58,991 nt of DNA from Hyphomicrobiales bacterium. GTDB lineage: Bacteria > Pseudomonadota > Alphaproteobacteria > Rhizobiales > Devosiaceae. The stretch's first letter is position 1, and the number at the start of each line of letters is the position of its first letter. The notes below the pieces were generated by a model. That model had not been told where the DNA came from. It ran no database searches and saw only the letters and a program-made list of their open reading frames with translations. The stretch lies in contig WFXU01000003.1 of NCBI GenBank assembly GCA_015490455.1, forward strand, positions 1 through 58,991, read 5' to 3'. This document shows positions 47,975 to 57,190 of the stretch, one piece after another. The position numbers and the translations under genes were made by a program.

Positions 47975-48292
47975 TTACCAATCATTGGCAAATAAATTAT
48001 TGCCCTGCTCATCAATAATTTGTCTTCCCTTTTTGTGAGTAAATTTGCGTGCCTCTTCCTTAGTGGCAAGACGATCGGCGCGGATAAATTTCTTTATTCT
48101 TAATTTGCCATTTATTTCTTTTTCAATTCTGCCACAAATTTGATATTCGGAGCCTGATTTCATTTCAATGGCGCTAATAATAAATCCCTTATATTCGTCT
48201 TCACCAATGATTTTTTCATTGGGTATATTTTTACCATCTGACTTCTTATTTTTTCCTTTATTGGCGCCAAATAAAAATCTCAAAATTGACAT
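47975..48292 (-). CDS. HlyU-family small protein
   Basis: The 105-residue protein matches the HlyU family of alphaproteobacteria: EYKGFIISAIEMKSGSEYQICGRI, then FIRADRLATKEEA and GRQIIDEQGNNLF near the end. The family is annotated as a transcriptional activator of hemolysin genes, a name that comes from limited early work and should not be read as evidence of hemolysis. The N-terminal 25 residues are lysine-rich. The start is ATG at 48292, 6 nt after the stop of the ion-channel gene, so the two are likely co-transcribed. Confidence 0.8.
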   Translation of the reverse strand: MSILRFLFGANKGKNKKSDGKNIPNEKIIGEDEYKGFIISAIEMKSGSEYQICGRIEKEINGKLRIKKFIRADRLATKEEARKFTHKKGRQIIDEQGNNLFANDW

Positions 48293-48298
48293 ATTTCC

Positions 48299-49393
48299 CT
48301 ATTCTTTACCGAACCATTTTGCCTGCAACTTTTCGTAGGTTCCATCTTCCCTAATTTCTAGTATAGTCATATTTATGTCTTCAAGTAAATTTGTTCCTGT
48401 TGGCAGGGCGATAGCAAATTTATCTGGCTTAAAAACCGCGCCAGCAAGCTGCACTTTGCCTTTTCCGGCATTGTTGACATAATATTTTGCTATTGGGGCA
48501 TCACCAATTGTCGCATCAATTTCTCCTCTTTCTAAAGCCTTTAAGCTGGCATTAAAATCGGCATATTCTATATAGGCGATATTTTTGCTGTCTAAAAATT
48601 TGGCCATAGAGGAGTTTGCGCCAACTCCAACTTTCTTTCCAATCAGGTCTTGGTAGGAATTTATATCGGAAGTTAATTTATCTACGGTAAGGGAAGTAGT
48701 AATTTTTGCGGTAAGGGTTGATACAAAAAATAGGCTAACAATAATCCAAAACATAGCTAAAAGCCGCGACAATTTAGAGTAGGGAACTTCTTTTTCAAAT
48801 CCTCCCATTGTCATTATGATGAATGCCCACCAAAAGGCGTCCCAAACTCCGCCCTTATAATCATCACGAAAATAATCATGTCTATCATTTGGGGTATTAC
48901 GTTCAAAAAACCACAAAATATGCGCAATTAATAATAGGGTTATCAGGGCAAATAAAATTAGCTGTAGGGCGCCGGAATCCCATATTAATTTGAAAATATT
49001 TAGTCCTTTATTCTCGTTGGGAATAATTATTTGCAGGCCGGAATCATAAATTGAATGAGAAAAATCTAGTATTTTTTCTCTCTCTGTCGTCATAGAAATA
49101 TTAGCTATAGCTGCATCAGAGCGGGCGTTTGTCAGCGCTTCTATCATAGAGGGGAAACTATCCTCTTTTTGCCAAACATAATTCCAACCATTACGTTTAG
49201 CGATTTCTTCCCAAAGATCGGCCGAAAAGCCGCTAATTTCTCCATTTTTTTGATAAAATATAAATGGCTGGCGCTCAACCGTTGAAATAATGAGAGTGTC
49301 AAGGGGGGCAGAGGGGGCATTTATTGGATTTTGTGCAATAGCAGCCAAATTCAGAAAGGAAAAGAAAATAATAAATATTGCAATTTTTTTCAC
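48299..49393 (-). CDS. Glutamate-receptor-like ligand-gated ion channel (GluR0 type)
   Basis: The 364-residue protein has a signal peptide ending near AIAQ and an amino-acid-binding domain split by a two-helix pore, the layout of bacterial GluR0. The first ligand-binding lobe (about 33-125) has SMTTEREKILDFS, with R105 placed where receptors bind the ligand carboxylate. The pore has one helix at about 143-163, a pore loop at about 183-204 and a second helix at about 207-236 (SLFFVSTLTAKITTSLTV), close to the SYTANLAAFLT region of animal receptors. The second lobe follows (about 240-364). The pore loop reads MTMGGFEKEVP in place of a TVGYGD filter, so ion selectivity is uncertain. Start is GTG at 49393. 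Confidence 0.82.
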   Translation of the reverse strand: MKKIAIFIIFFSFLNLAAIAQNPINAPSAPLDTLIISTVERQPFIFYQKNGEISGFSADLWEEIAKRNGWNYVWQKEDSFPSMIEALTNARSDAAIANISMTTEREKILDFSHSIYDSGLQIIIPNENKGLNIFKLIWDSGALQLILFALITLLLIAHILWFFERNTPNDRHDYFRDDYKGGVWDAFWWAFIIMTMGGFEKEVPYSKLSRLLAMFWIIVSLFFVSTLTAKITTSLTVDKLTSDINSYQDLIGKKVGVGANSSMAKFLDSKNIAYIEYADFNASLKALERGEIDATIGDAPIAKYYVNNAGKGKVQLAGAVFKPDKFAIALPTGTNLLEDINMTILEIREDGTYEKLQAKWFGKE

Positions 49394-49434
49394 TTTGCTG
49401 CCCTTAAATTATATTAATTTTATCCTCTTGCCCC

Positions 49435-52113
49435 TTAATGCAAGGCCTTTATCGCTGTAATTAGTTTTTCTAATTTTTCTTTTGCCAAAATTTTACGTTT
49501 TCTTTGTTCTTCAATCACATGTTCTGGAGCTTTTGCGGTAAAATGCTCATTATTTAGCTTTTTATCAATATTGGCTATTTCTTTTTCTAACTTTGCAATA
49601 TTCTTATTTAGGCGGGCCTTTTCTGCTTCTAAATCAATCACATCACCAAGCGGCAGGGCGAAAGTCGCTTCACTTAAAACAAATTGCGCCGAATTTTGCG
49701 GCACATGTTCGCTAAATTCAATATTTTCTATTCTAGCTAGGCGTGTTAGTGCTGCTTGTTGTGATTTTACTTTAAGATGAGTTTGCTCATTTGCGCCAAT
49801 AATATGTAATGGAATTTTAGCACCTGCCGGAACATTCATTGCCGCGCGAGTTGAGCGAATGGCAGTTATTAAATCTATTAACCAACCTATTTCTGCTTCC
49901 GCTTTTTCATTTTCTAAGCCTTCTAATTTAGGCCAAGATGAAATGATTAGCATTTTATCACGCATTATGCCGCCAATAGCTGTTTGCGCCCAAAGTTCTT
50001 CGGTAACAAATGGCATGAATGGGTGTAATAATTTTAAGATTTGCTCAAGAACAAAGCTGGCAGTAGCACGAGTTTCAGCCTTTGCTTCTTCGTTATCGCC
50101 GCCAAATAATGGCTTAGCCAATTCAATATACCAATCGCAATATTTATGCCAAACAAAATCATAACAGGCATTTGCCGCTTCATTAAAACGAAATTCTTCT
50201 ATTGCTTTGGTAACATTAGCTACCGCCTTGCTAACCTCACTAATTATCCAAAGATTAAGCGAGTTTTTTACCTTTTTAGGGTCAAAATCATCACTTTTCT
50301 TACACTCATTTATTTCAAGAAAGCGTGCCGCATTCCAAAGTTTAGTCACAAAATTACGATAGCCCTCAAGTCGTGACATAGAGAGCAAAATATCCCTGCC
50401 TTGTGCTGCCATTGCTGCTAAAGTAAAGCGAGTTGCGTCCGCTCCATATTCGTCAAGCAACTCAAGCGGATCAATTACATTACCCTTTGATTTACTCATT
50501 TTTTGCCCATTTTCATCGCGCACAAGCGCATGAACATAAACGGTTTCAAATGGCTCTTTATGCATAAATTCCAAAGAGAGCATCATCATGCGGGCAACCC
50601 AGAAAAATATAATATCAAAACCCGTAACCAGCACATTGGTGGGGTAGTATTTTTTTAGCTCGTCCGTTTCATCAGGCCAACCAAGAGTTGAAAAAGCCCA
50701 AAGACCCGATGAAAACCAAGTATCTAAAACGTCTTCATCACGCCTTAGCTTAACTTCTTTACCATAATGAATTTTGGCCTTTTCTTGAGCTTCCTGCTCA
50801 TTATGTGCAACAAAGACCTTGCCATCTTCTCCATACCAGGCCGGAATTTGATGCCCCCACCATAATTGACGCGAGATACACCATGGCTGAATATTATCCA
50901 TCCAATGAAAATAGGTATTTTTCCAATTATCAGGGACAAATTTTGTGCGCCCCTCGCGTACAGATTTAGCTGCAGCTTTTGCCAATTTTTCAGCGTCAAC
51001 ATACCACTGATCGGTTAGCATAGGCTCAATCACCACCCCTGACCTATCGCCAAATGGTTGGGCAATTATTTTTTCCTCAACCCCACGATAAAGACCAAGC
51101 TCTTTAATCTCTTTCAGCACTAATTTTCTGGCTTCAAACCTATCAAGCCCCCTATAATGTTCTGGCACATTATTTTCAGGGGTTACTATCATTTTCGCTT
51201 CACTATCCATTAATGGAATGAGCGGAATATTGTTGCGCCTTGCTACCTCAAAATCGTTAAAATCATGCGCGCCAGTAATTTTAACCGCCCCCGTGCCAAA
51301 TTCAGGATCTGGATATTCGTCGGCAATGATTGGAATATGGCGCTCAGCAATCGGTAAGCGCACCATTTTACCAATTAGATTTTTATAGCGCTCATCGCTT
51401 GGGTGAACCGCAACCGCACCATCGCCAAGCATAGTTTCGGGGCGAGTGGTGGCAATGACGATTTCTTTTATGCCGTCAATCTCACCATCAACCAAAGGAT
51501 AGGCGAAAGACCACATATGCCCGTTGACTTCTTTTTGCTCAACTTCAAGGTCAGAAATAGCGGTTTGAAATACTGGATCCCAATTCACCAAACGCTTGTC
51601 TTTATAAATTAAGCCTTTCTCATAAAGGTCAACAAATACTTTAATAACCGCCTTTGATAGACCCTCGTCCATAGTAAAGCGCTCGCGTGACCAATCACAA
51701 GATGCACCAAGCCGGCGAAGTTGGTTAAAAATCGTGCCGCCCGATTGCTCTTTCCATTCCCAGACCTTTTTAATAAACGCCTCACGCCCCATTTCACGCC
51801 TATTGGGTTGTTGATTTTCCATTAATTGCCTTTCGACCACCATTTGCGTAGCAATTCCAGCATGATCCATACCCGGTTGCCATAATACGTCCTTGCCGCG
51901 CATTCTCTCAAAGCGAATGAGAATATCTTGAATTGTATTATTTAGCGCATGTCCAAGATGTAGCGATCCGGTAACGTTAGGCGGAGGAATTACGATTGAA
52001 TAGGTTTCTGCACCCTCTTTTGCGCCTGCACCAGCCTTAAAATAGCCAGCTTCTTCCCATTGTTGATAAATGCGCTGCTCGGCGCTTTTTGGGTCATAAT
52101 ATTTTTCAATCAT
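49435..52113 (-). CDS. valS: Valyl-tRNA synthetase
   Basis: The 892-residue class I synthetase has the HIGH-type motif in VTGSLHLGHALNNT and the KMSKS motif in GQKMSKSKGNVIDP. The editing domain has TTRPETMLGDGAVAVHP, and DQWYVDAEKLA and DTWFSSGLWAFSTLGWP are typical ValRS stretches. A C-terminal coiled coil (about 825-892) ends the protein. It charges tRNA-Val. The start is ATG at 52113. It lies 107 nt after popZ, the usual order in Hyphomicrobiales. Confidence 0.97.
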   Translation of the reverse strand: MIEKYYDPKSAEQRIYQQWEEAGYFKAGAGAKEGAETYSIVIPPPNVTGSLHLGHALNNTIQDILIRFERMRGKDVLWQPGMDHAGIATQMVVERQLMENQQPNRREMGREAFIKKVWEWKEQSGGTIFNQLRRLGASCDWSRERFTMDEGLSKAVIKVFVDLYEKGLIYKDKRLVNWDPVFQTAISDLEVEQKEVNGHMWSFAYPLVDGEIDGIKEIVIATTRPETMLGDGAVAVHPSDERYKNLIGKMVRLPIAERHIPIIADEYPDPEFGTGAVKITGAHDFNDFEVARRNNIPLIPLMDSEAKMIVTPENNVPEHYRGLDRFEARKLVLKEIKELGLYRGVEEKIIAQPFGDRSGVVIEPMLTDQWYVDAEKLAKAAAKSVREGRTKFVPDNWKNTYFHWMDNIQPWCISRQLWWGHQIPAWYGEDGKVFVAHNEQEAQEKAKIHYGKEVKLRRDEDVLDTWFSSGLWAFSTLGWPDETDELKKYYPTNVLVTGFDIIFFWVARMMMLSLEFMHKEPFETVYVHALVRDENGQKMSKSKGNVIDPLELLDEYGADATRFTLAAMAAQGRDILLSMSRLEGYRNFVTKLWNAARFLEINECKKSDDFDPKKVKNSLNLWIISEVSKAVANVTKAIEEFRFNEAANACYDFVWHKYCDWYIELAKPLFGGDNEEAKAETRATASFVLEQILKLLHPFMPFVTEELWAQTAIGGIMRDKMLIISSWPKLEGLENEKAEAEIGWLIDLITAIRSTRAAMNVPAGAKIPLHIIGANEQTHLKVKSQQAALTRLARIENIEFSEHVPQNSAQFVLSEATFALPLGDVIDLEAEKARLNKNIAKLEKEIANIDKKLNNEHFTAKAPEHVIEEQRKRKILAKEKLEKLITAIKALH

Positions 52114-52220
52114 TATATGCTCACTTCAAAATATTCTCGTTTTGACCTTACAAATTATCCTCTTGTAAAGCCAAGCCGAACAATTAAGTCAATAATGAAA
52201 TGAATATTTTGCCTTATTAA

Positions 52221-52892
52221 TTACAGGCCGCGTGATAATCTTTCAACTTCCTGACGAACCGCTTTTTCAACAATTGAGGGTAAATTTTCATCAAGCCATT
52301 CTTTTAGCATTGGGCGTAACATTTCTTTAATCATGGCTTCAATTGTTAGATTTTTATTATCAAAGCCAATATTACCCAATTGCTTAAAAGCTTTTTTAAC
52401 CACCGCTTCTGTTGCGGGCTCTAATAATCCCTCAGCCATATCGGAGGAAAGATCTGGATCTGGTAGGGTAGGGGAAGTCGGTTTTATTTGCTCCTCAGCG
52501 GCGGTTTCCTCTTGATTTGGCGTTTCATCAAATTCCACGTCGTCAGGAACAACAAGCTCCATTTCTTCAGGATTTTCTCCTTCGTCAACATTGTCTTTTA
52601 ACAGAGATTCATTTTGATCAGCCGGAGAAAAGTCAATATTTTCAGCTTCATCTGCAACTATTTGCTCGGGGGTTAATTCCAGAGCCTCATCAGTATTTTC
52701 TGTCTCTTCCGACTCATTTGCAGGAGGCTCCATATTTGCATTATCTTTCTCGGCAGCCTCATTATCTGCTATCTCAACCTTTTCACCCTCTTTTACGTCC
52801 GAATTTTCATCCCCCTCATCATCGGCAATAATCTGCCTGATTGAAGAAAGGATTTCATCCATTGACGGTTCTTTTTCCGCAGCTTTATTCAT
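52221..52892 (-). CDS. popZ: PopZ-family polar organizing protein (DUF2497)
   Basis: The 223-residue protein has the two conserved ends of PopZ: an N-terminal helix with SMDEILSSIRQIIADDE and a C-terminal helical block with LTIEAMIKEMLRPMLKEWLD and ENLPSIVEKAVRQEVERLSRG. Between them lies an acidic, proline-containing linker of about 120 residues. PopZ forms a matrix at the cell pole that anchors the chromosome origin and cell-cycle proteins. The linker is acidic as in Caulobacter PopZ. The start is ATG at 52892. It is encoded between tolC and valS, the standard place. Confidence 0.88.
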   Translation of the reverse strand: MNKAAEKEPSMDEILSSIRQIIADDEGDENSDVKEGEKVEIADNEAAEKDNANMEPPANESEETENTDEALELTPEQIVADEAENIDFSPADQNESLLKDNVDEGENPEEMELVVPDDVEFDETPNQEETAAEEQIKPTSPTLPDPDLSSDMAEGLLEPATEAVVKKAFKQLGNIGFDNKNLTIEAMIKEMLRPMLKEWLDENLPSIVEKAVRQEVERLSRGL

Positions 52893-52959
52893 ACTCTTTA
52901 CCTATTTCAAATTTCATAGCCGTCCATATTCTTTAACAAATACTAGCAGACAGTTAACC

Positions 52960-53170
52960 TTGCATTTTTGATGGAACCCCAACTTCAATGGTAACCCGCA
53001 TCGCTCTTATGTATCCAGCCCCAACACGCATCCACCCCCAACTCCGACACGCCGCCAGCCCCAACATTTAGTCAGCATCAGCATTTGGTCAGCCCCAATA
53101 TGCCGGCAACCCTAATGTGCCACTCTTGTGCCACCCTGATTCGTGTGCCACCCTGATTCGCTCGACGGTA
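52960..53170. repeat. C-rich intergenic repeat tract
   Basis: This part of the 485-nt gap (52893-53377) between tolC and popZ is clearly richer in C and G than its surroundings. It holds a perfect 17-bp tandem repeat, TGTGCCACCCTGATTCG, at 53127-53143 and 53144-53160. The 10-mer CAGCCCCAA(C/T) occurs three times, at 53016-53025, 53056-53065 and 53090-53099. No reading frame of a known kind crosses it. The rest of the gap (53171-53377) is AT-rich, with no feature I can support. Confidence 0.7.
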
Positions 53171-53377
53171 GTTTAGCCCTAACAGGCACTGGGAAAAAAG
53201 CTGAAAAATCTTTTTCAACATATGATTATATTTCACCCGTAATTGTTACTATATATTTTCCCTAGAAAAATACTGATTTATTAAAACTATTAGGGGAGCT
53301 AAAACTAATGCTCTAGACTTGGCTCCATTAATTCAGCGCACATTTGGCGTACATTTTAGCGGCTGGATTGACAATAT

Positions 53378-54733
53378 TTATTCACTTAGGGAGCGCAAAT
53401 CTTGCCATATATCCTCAACTTTTGCTACATTTCCATCAGCTGAGGGAATTTTTACCGGCAAGCCAAGATCTGAAGCTGAAAGTCGGCCGGTTGCGGCAAT
53501 GAGAGAAAAAGCGGCAACATATTTATTTGATTGCGCGATAATTTTGCTCTCTTTTGCTTTGGTGAGATCTGCGCGTGCATTTAATATATCAAGCATTGTG
53601 CGTTGTCCTATTTTTTGCTCTTCAATTATTCCTTCAAGCACCTGTTCTGATGAGTAAACTGCTGAATTTGCAGCTTCTATTTGCGAGATGGCACTTTGTA
53701 ATCCGCTCCAAGCAGAAACAACGGCTGCTCTAACTTGGTTTTGTGCGCTTAATACATCTATTTCACTCTTTATTTGGTTTATATTTGCCTTTCGTACGGA
53801 AGCACCCATTGCCCCACCCTGATAAATGGGCACTGAAAGGGAAATTTTAACGGAGGCGCTTGGGGTAGTAACGCCAGAAACGAAATCGGTTGAACTACCA
53901 ATATTACCGATTAGACGAAGGGTTGGGCCAAAGGCTGCTTTGGCTGCGTCAGATCCAGATTGAGCAGCTCTTAATTGCGCTTTTGCGGTAAGGATTGCCG
54001 GATGCAGCCTATTGGCTAAATTTTGCGCGTCATCCAGCGTGTTTGGTAGGAGGTCGGCAAAGTCATAAGCGAGCCTGAGATTTTTTGGCTTGTGCCCAAC
54101 CCAGCGCTGATAATTAGCTTGAGCGCTTTTTAGGTTATTTATTGCACTCTTATATGATGCTACGGCCTGCGCCAGTCTGGCTTTGGCTTGAGAGACTGCG
54201 GTTTTTGTGCCAGTGCCGACCGCCAAACGTTCTTTAGTTGAGCGCAGTTGAGCCTGATAAAAGCTAACATTATCCGCTCGTAATTGAACTAGGCTTGTTT
54301 CCCGCACAACGTCCATATAGGATGAGGCAGCTGAAAGTAAGACATTTTGCGTAGCGCTTCTTAAGGCTTGTTTGGCAACTTCACTATAGGCTCTAGCCTG
54401 CTCAATTTGAGCATTCGTTTTTAGATTATCAAATAAGATTTGTGAATAAGAAATTCCTAATGAACCTGTTGCAGGGGTGGTAATAGTTCCGCCTCTATTT
54501 ATCCAAGATGCTGAAAAATCTGCGTTGGCATTAATTGAAGGTAATAGCCCGGCCTTTCTAAGCGCAATATCTTCCACTGATGCTCTAACGCTGAGTAAGG
54601 CTGCCGAAATTTGTGGGTTATTAGTATATGCGCTCGTAAGCGCTTCGCGTAATGTTTCGGCGCGGGCGGGGAATAATAAAATAGCTGAAATTATGAGCGC
54701 TAAAAAAGCCCTAAAAAATAAACCAAACTTCAT
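53378..54733 (-). CDS. tolC: TolC-family outer membrane efflux protein
   Basis: The 451-residue protein has a signal peptide ending near FPARA and the duplicated OEP layout: two repeats, each with long alpha-hairpins and short beta segments. Recognisable stretches include EALTSAYTNNPQISAALLSVRA, GSLGISYSQILFDN and VPIYQGGAMGASVRKANINQIKSE (over 24 positions). In Brucella and Sinorhizobium the homologue is BepC or TolC. It forms the outer-membrane exit duct for tripartite efflux pumps and type I secretion; no pump genes are beside it. The start is ATG at 54733. Confidence 0.92.
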   Translation of the reverse strand: MKFGLFFRAFLALIISAILLFPARAETLREALTSAYTNNPQISAALLSVRASVEDIALRKAGLLPSINANADFSASWINRGGTITTPATGSLGISYSQILFDNLKTNAQIEQARAYSEVAKQALRSATQNVLLSAASSYMDVVRETSLVQLRADNVSFYQAQLRSTKERLAVGTGTKTAVSQAKARLAQAVASYKSAINNLKSAQANYQRWVGHKPKNLRLAYDFADLLPNTLDDAQNLANRLHPAILTAKAQLRAAQSGSDAAKAAFGPTLRLIGNIGSSTDFVSGVTTPSASVKISLSVPIYQGGAMGASVRKANINQIKSEIDVLSAQNQVRAAVVSAWSGLQSAISQIEAANSAVYSSEQVLEGIIEEQKIGQRTMLDILNARADLTKAKESKIIAQSNKYVAAFSLIAATGRLSASDLGLPVKIPSADGNVAKVEDIWQDLRSLSE

Positions 54734-54881
54734 AACAAGAAAGCTCCTTCACAAAATCTTAACGAGAGCCGTCTTGCTTTGCAATCTTTGAAGTTACTCA
54801 CTTTTGCAATTTGTGTAAAACTCAAACCCTTGTTTTATATTTACAACGGTTTATATTTGCATTTTAGCGGCCACAAGAGAG

Positions 54882-55544
54882 TTAAAAAACAAACTCATCT
54901 TCCTTTTCGTTTAATTTTAGTGGCGGTAATTTAATATTGAACATTTCATGTTCGCCAATTTCTTTGCCAGTTTTTTTATAAAGAGTAGCAATTTGACTGC
55001 CATTATTTTCCAGTGCGGCAACAAGTCTTCCCCCATCGCGCAATTGCTTAAATAATTCTTCTGGAACCTTATTTATCGCGCCCTCAATAATAATTACATC
55101 GTAAGGGGCTTCTGAAGCCAAACCTTTTAGGGGGTCTCCATGCAGCACAGCCCCATTCCCAACATCCAAATCAATTAAAATTTCGCTTGCTTTTTTAACT
55201 AATTCGGCATTTTCTTCAACACCAACAACAGCACTAGCTAAATTGGCCAAAACAGCAACCGAATATCCTATGGAGCAGCCAATTATTAATGCAACATCTT
55301 CAGCTTTAATTTGCGCTAATTGAACTAGTTTTGCAAAAGAAACAGGCGCCATTAAATAGCGGTCGGTGTTAAAAAGCTTAATATCCATATCAGAATAGGC
55401 TAAAGTTTGCATATTCTCATCAACAAAATATTCTCTTTTTACTTTTCCCATGCTGATAAGCAGATCAATATCTCTTATTCCGTTGGTTTGAAGCTGGTTT
55501 TCAACCATTCTTTTGCGTAATTGTTCAAAATCTTGTTTCAACAT
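54882..55544 (-). CDS. pcm: Protein-L-isoaspartate O-methyltransferase family protein
   Basis: The protein of 220 residues belongs to the PCMT family, with MVENQLQTNGIRD near the start, ALIIGCSIGYSVAVLANLA as the SAM-binding glycine-rich motif, and VIIIEGAINKVPEELFKQLRDGGRLV. The motif lacks the usual GTGSGY and reads GCSIGY, so activity is uncertain; related Hyphomicrobiales proteins in this position are similarly divergent, as I recall. The preceding ATG at 55598 would add 18 unconserved residues; I chose ATG at 55544, which has AGGGGTGG upstream. tolC follows after 148 nt on the same strand. Confidence 0.82.
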   Translation of the reverse strand: MLKQDFEQLRKRMVENQLQTNGIRDIDLLISMGKVKREYFVDENMQTLAYSDMDIKLFNTDRYLMAPVSFAKLVQLAQIKAEDVALIIGCSIGYSVAVLANLASAVVGVEENAELVKKASEILIDLDVGNGAVLHGDPLKGLASEAPYDVIIIEGAINKVPEELFKQLRDGGRLVAALENNGSQIATLYKKTGKEIGEHEMFNIKLPPLKLNEKEDEFVF

Positions 55545-55739
55545 TCCACCCCTAAAATATTCTTTTCTTTGAGTAAGACTATCCGCAAAATGAAGCAAGT
55601 TTAATTTTATAAAAATGTGGAAATCAAATTGATATTATTACTATTGCTTAATATATTCGGCATAACAATAGTTGTGTATTCTTATTTCATACGATAGGGA
55701 TATATTATAATTGAGATAATTATAATTTCAGATAATTGG

Positions 55740-55813
55740 GGCCACGTGGCGGAGTGGTTACGCAGCGGATTGCAAATCCGTCTACTCCGGTTCGATTCCG
55801 GACGTGGCCTCCA
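55740..55813 (+). tRNA. tRNA-Cys (anticodon GCA)
   Basis: The sequence folds as a full cloverleaf. The acceptor stem pairs GGCCACG with CGTGGCC, U73 is the discriminator expected for cysteine tRNA, and CCA is encoded. The anticodon loop TTGCAAA gives anticodon GCA. The T arm reads CTCCGGTTCGATTCCGGA. A TATAAT lies 14-19 nt upstream (55721-55726). The unusual orphan gene and GC-rich patch follow it, so its 3' side is a candidate integration site, but no duplicated 3' end is visible. Confidence 0.95.
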
Positions 55814-55998
55814 TTTTTCTACATTACTAATATGTAATTTTATCTTCCTCTTATATTTTTAGTGATTTACTAACTATTTTTATTTTGCAAAATTCGAGAA
55901 GCGATTGCTGCTAATATGGAATCCTAAATATGTGGACACTACAGTAAAATCTCATAAATTAGCGCCATTATAAGTTTATAATTTTAGCTGAGAACATT

Positions 55999-56961
55999 AT
56001 GAATCAGGATAATTTTATCTATCAAATCAAAAATTTTGAGAAGATTTTCGCAAAAAATATTATTTCCACATCGGATAATTCTGCGGAACCATTTTTTGCC
56101 AAAGCGGCAAAGGAATTTATAGAAAAATTGAGGGAGGAGATTGATTTTTCTGAATATAAAAATCTTGATATTGTAAAATCGTTTATTGAAGTGGACGAAG
56201 AGGGGCAAACAAGAATCTATTTGCAGCATGAAGAAGATCTACCGCTTTTGCCTGCAAACGGTATTGAGATTTTCATTGCAAATGAAATTTATATTAGTTG
56301 GTTCGCTCTGACACATTCTCATTATTACATTGGTGACGATTTCTCTCATTTCAGCAAAAAAGACAATAATGAAGTAAAATGGGACTATTCTGAAATAGAT
56401 GAAGCCATAAGGGATATAAAAGACTCTTTAGACTTTCCTACAAAAATGATTGAAATAAGTTGGGGGAAAAAGAGAATTGCATCCGGATTTTGGAGCAGAA
56501 AAACAAAAGAATTTAGATTAGTAAGATGGGTAAGACCTATTGTGTTTTTGCAGAAGTTATTTTTCTTTTGGATGAGAAAAAAGGAGGAAAAAGTTTTTTA
56601 TGTTGATTGGAAAAAAGAAATAAAAAATGCTAAAAAAGTTACGAAGGATGATATTTTGCAAAAGCTAGAAAATTTTCTGAAAGGTAAAATTTCACGGAAA
56701 GAATTAGCAGAATGGGCAAGACATATTAAGAAATTATATCAGGAGCATAAGCTTATCTATGATGCACCTCAATTAGAAGATGCGATTTATGCTATCAGCT
56801 TTGCAGATGCGAATATAAATAATCTTGCAAAACAACAAAAAAAAGCGCTAAAAAATTCCTTAGCCGAAGGAATTTTGATTTCTTTTGAAGAATATTCTGA
56901 CGCTCTGTCAGAGAAAGAAATTGAGAAGATGATAAACTGGCTAAAGGAAATAAAAGAATAA
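55999..56961 (+). CDS. Unrecognised protein with an immunity-like C-terminal helical domain
   Basis: I do not recognise this 320-residue protein. There is no signal peptide. The first 200 residues are mixed alpha/beta, with many aromatic and charged residues, and one tryptophan-rich hydrophobic stretch at about 175-195. From about residue 218 comes a helical domain, LQKLENFLKGKISRKELAEWA followed by LEDAIYAISFADANI. It is reminiscent of small immunity proteins and similar helical domains, but this is a weak impression. It stands alone 185 nt after tRNA-Cys, with no toxin or integrase nearby. No ribosome binding site stands out before ATG 55999. The isolated position next to a tRNA fits horizontal acquisition. 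Confidence 0.6.
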   Translation: MNQDNFIYQIKNFEKIFAKNIISTSDNSAEPFFAKAAKEFIEKLREEIDFSEYKNLDIVKSFIEVDEEGQTRIYLQHEEDLPLLPANGIEIFIANEIYISWFALTHSHYYIGDDFSHFSKKDNNEVKWDYSEIDEAIRDIKDSLDFPTKMIEISWGKKRIASGFWSRKTKEFRLVRWVRPIVFLQKLFFFWMRKKEEKVFYVDWKKEIKNAKKVTKDDILQKLENFLKGKISRKELAEWARHIKKLYQEHKLIYDAPQLEDAIYAISFADANINNLAKQQKKALKNSLAEGILISFEEYSDALSEKEIEKMINWLKEIKE

Positions 56962-57064
56962 TGTTGCGATTGGGGATTAGACTCCATAATAGGTTGAACT
57001 TTGCCATTTTCTAAATTGTCATGTGTTCATGTGTGATCGGGCATAAACTATTCACAATACCCTT

Positions 57065-57190
57065 TCAATTCTTCATGCGAATGCGAAAGGTGGGTAGTAA
57101 ACATGATAACGGCAGGCGTGAAACCCAAATTCCGTCCGCTAGCCTGCCTGCCACTGATCTGCAACCGGTATGCTTTATAGCATAATTAAG
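57065..57190. other. GC-rich intergenic patch of unknown nature
   Basis: Within the 362-nt gap 56962-57323, this stretch is about 55 percent G+C at its core (57105-57180) by my count, well above its surroundings. It contains a 7-bp inverted repeat, GGCAGGC and GCCTGCC, around a loop of about 25 nt. A 61-codon open frame on the minus strand covers it but has no recognised motif, and I do not call it a gene. It may be a remnant of foreign DNA. Confidence 0.4.

Noticed and set aside
53010-53160. G-quadruplex on the minus strand of the C-rich tract
   Set aside because: The GGG runs are separated by loops of about 13-21 nt, too long for a confident prediction.
53319-53657. Plus-strand open frame of 112 codons overlapping the end of tolC
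   Set aside because: It is antisense to the conserved tolC coding region, has no recognisable motif and no ribosome binding site.
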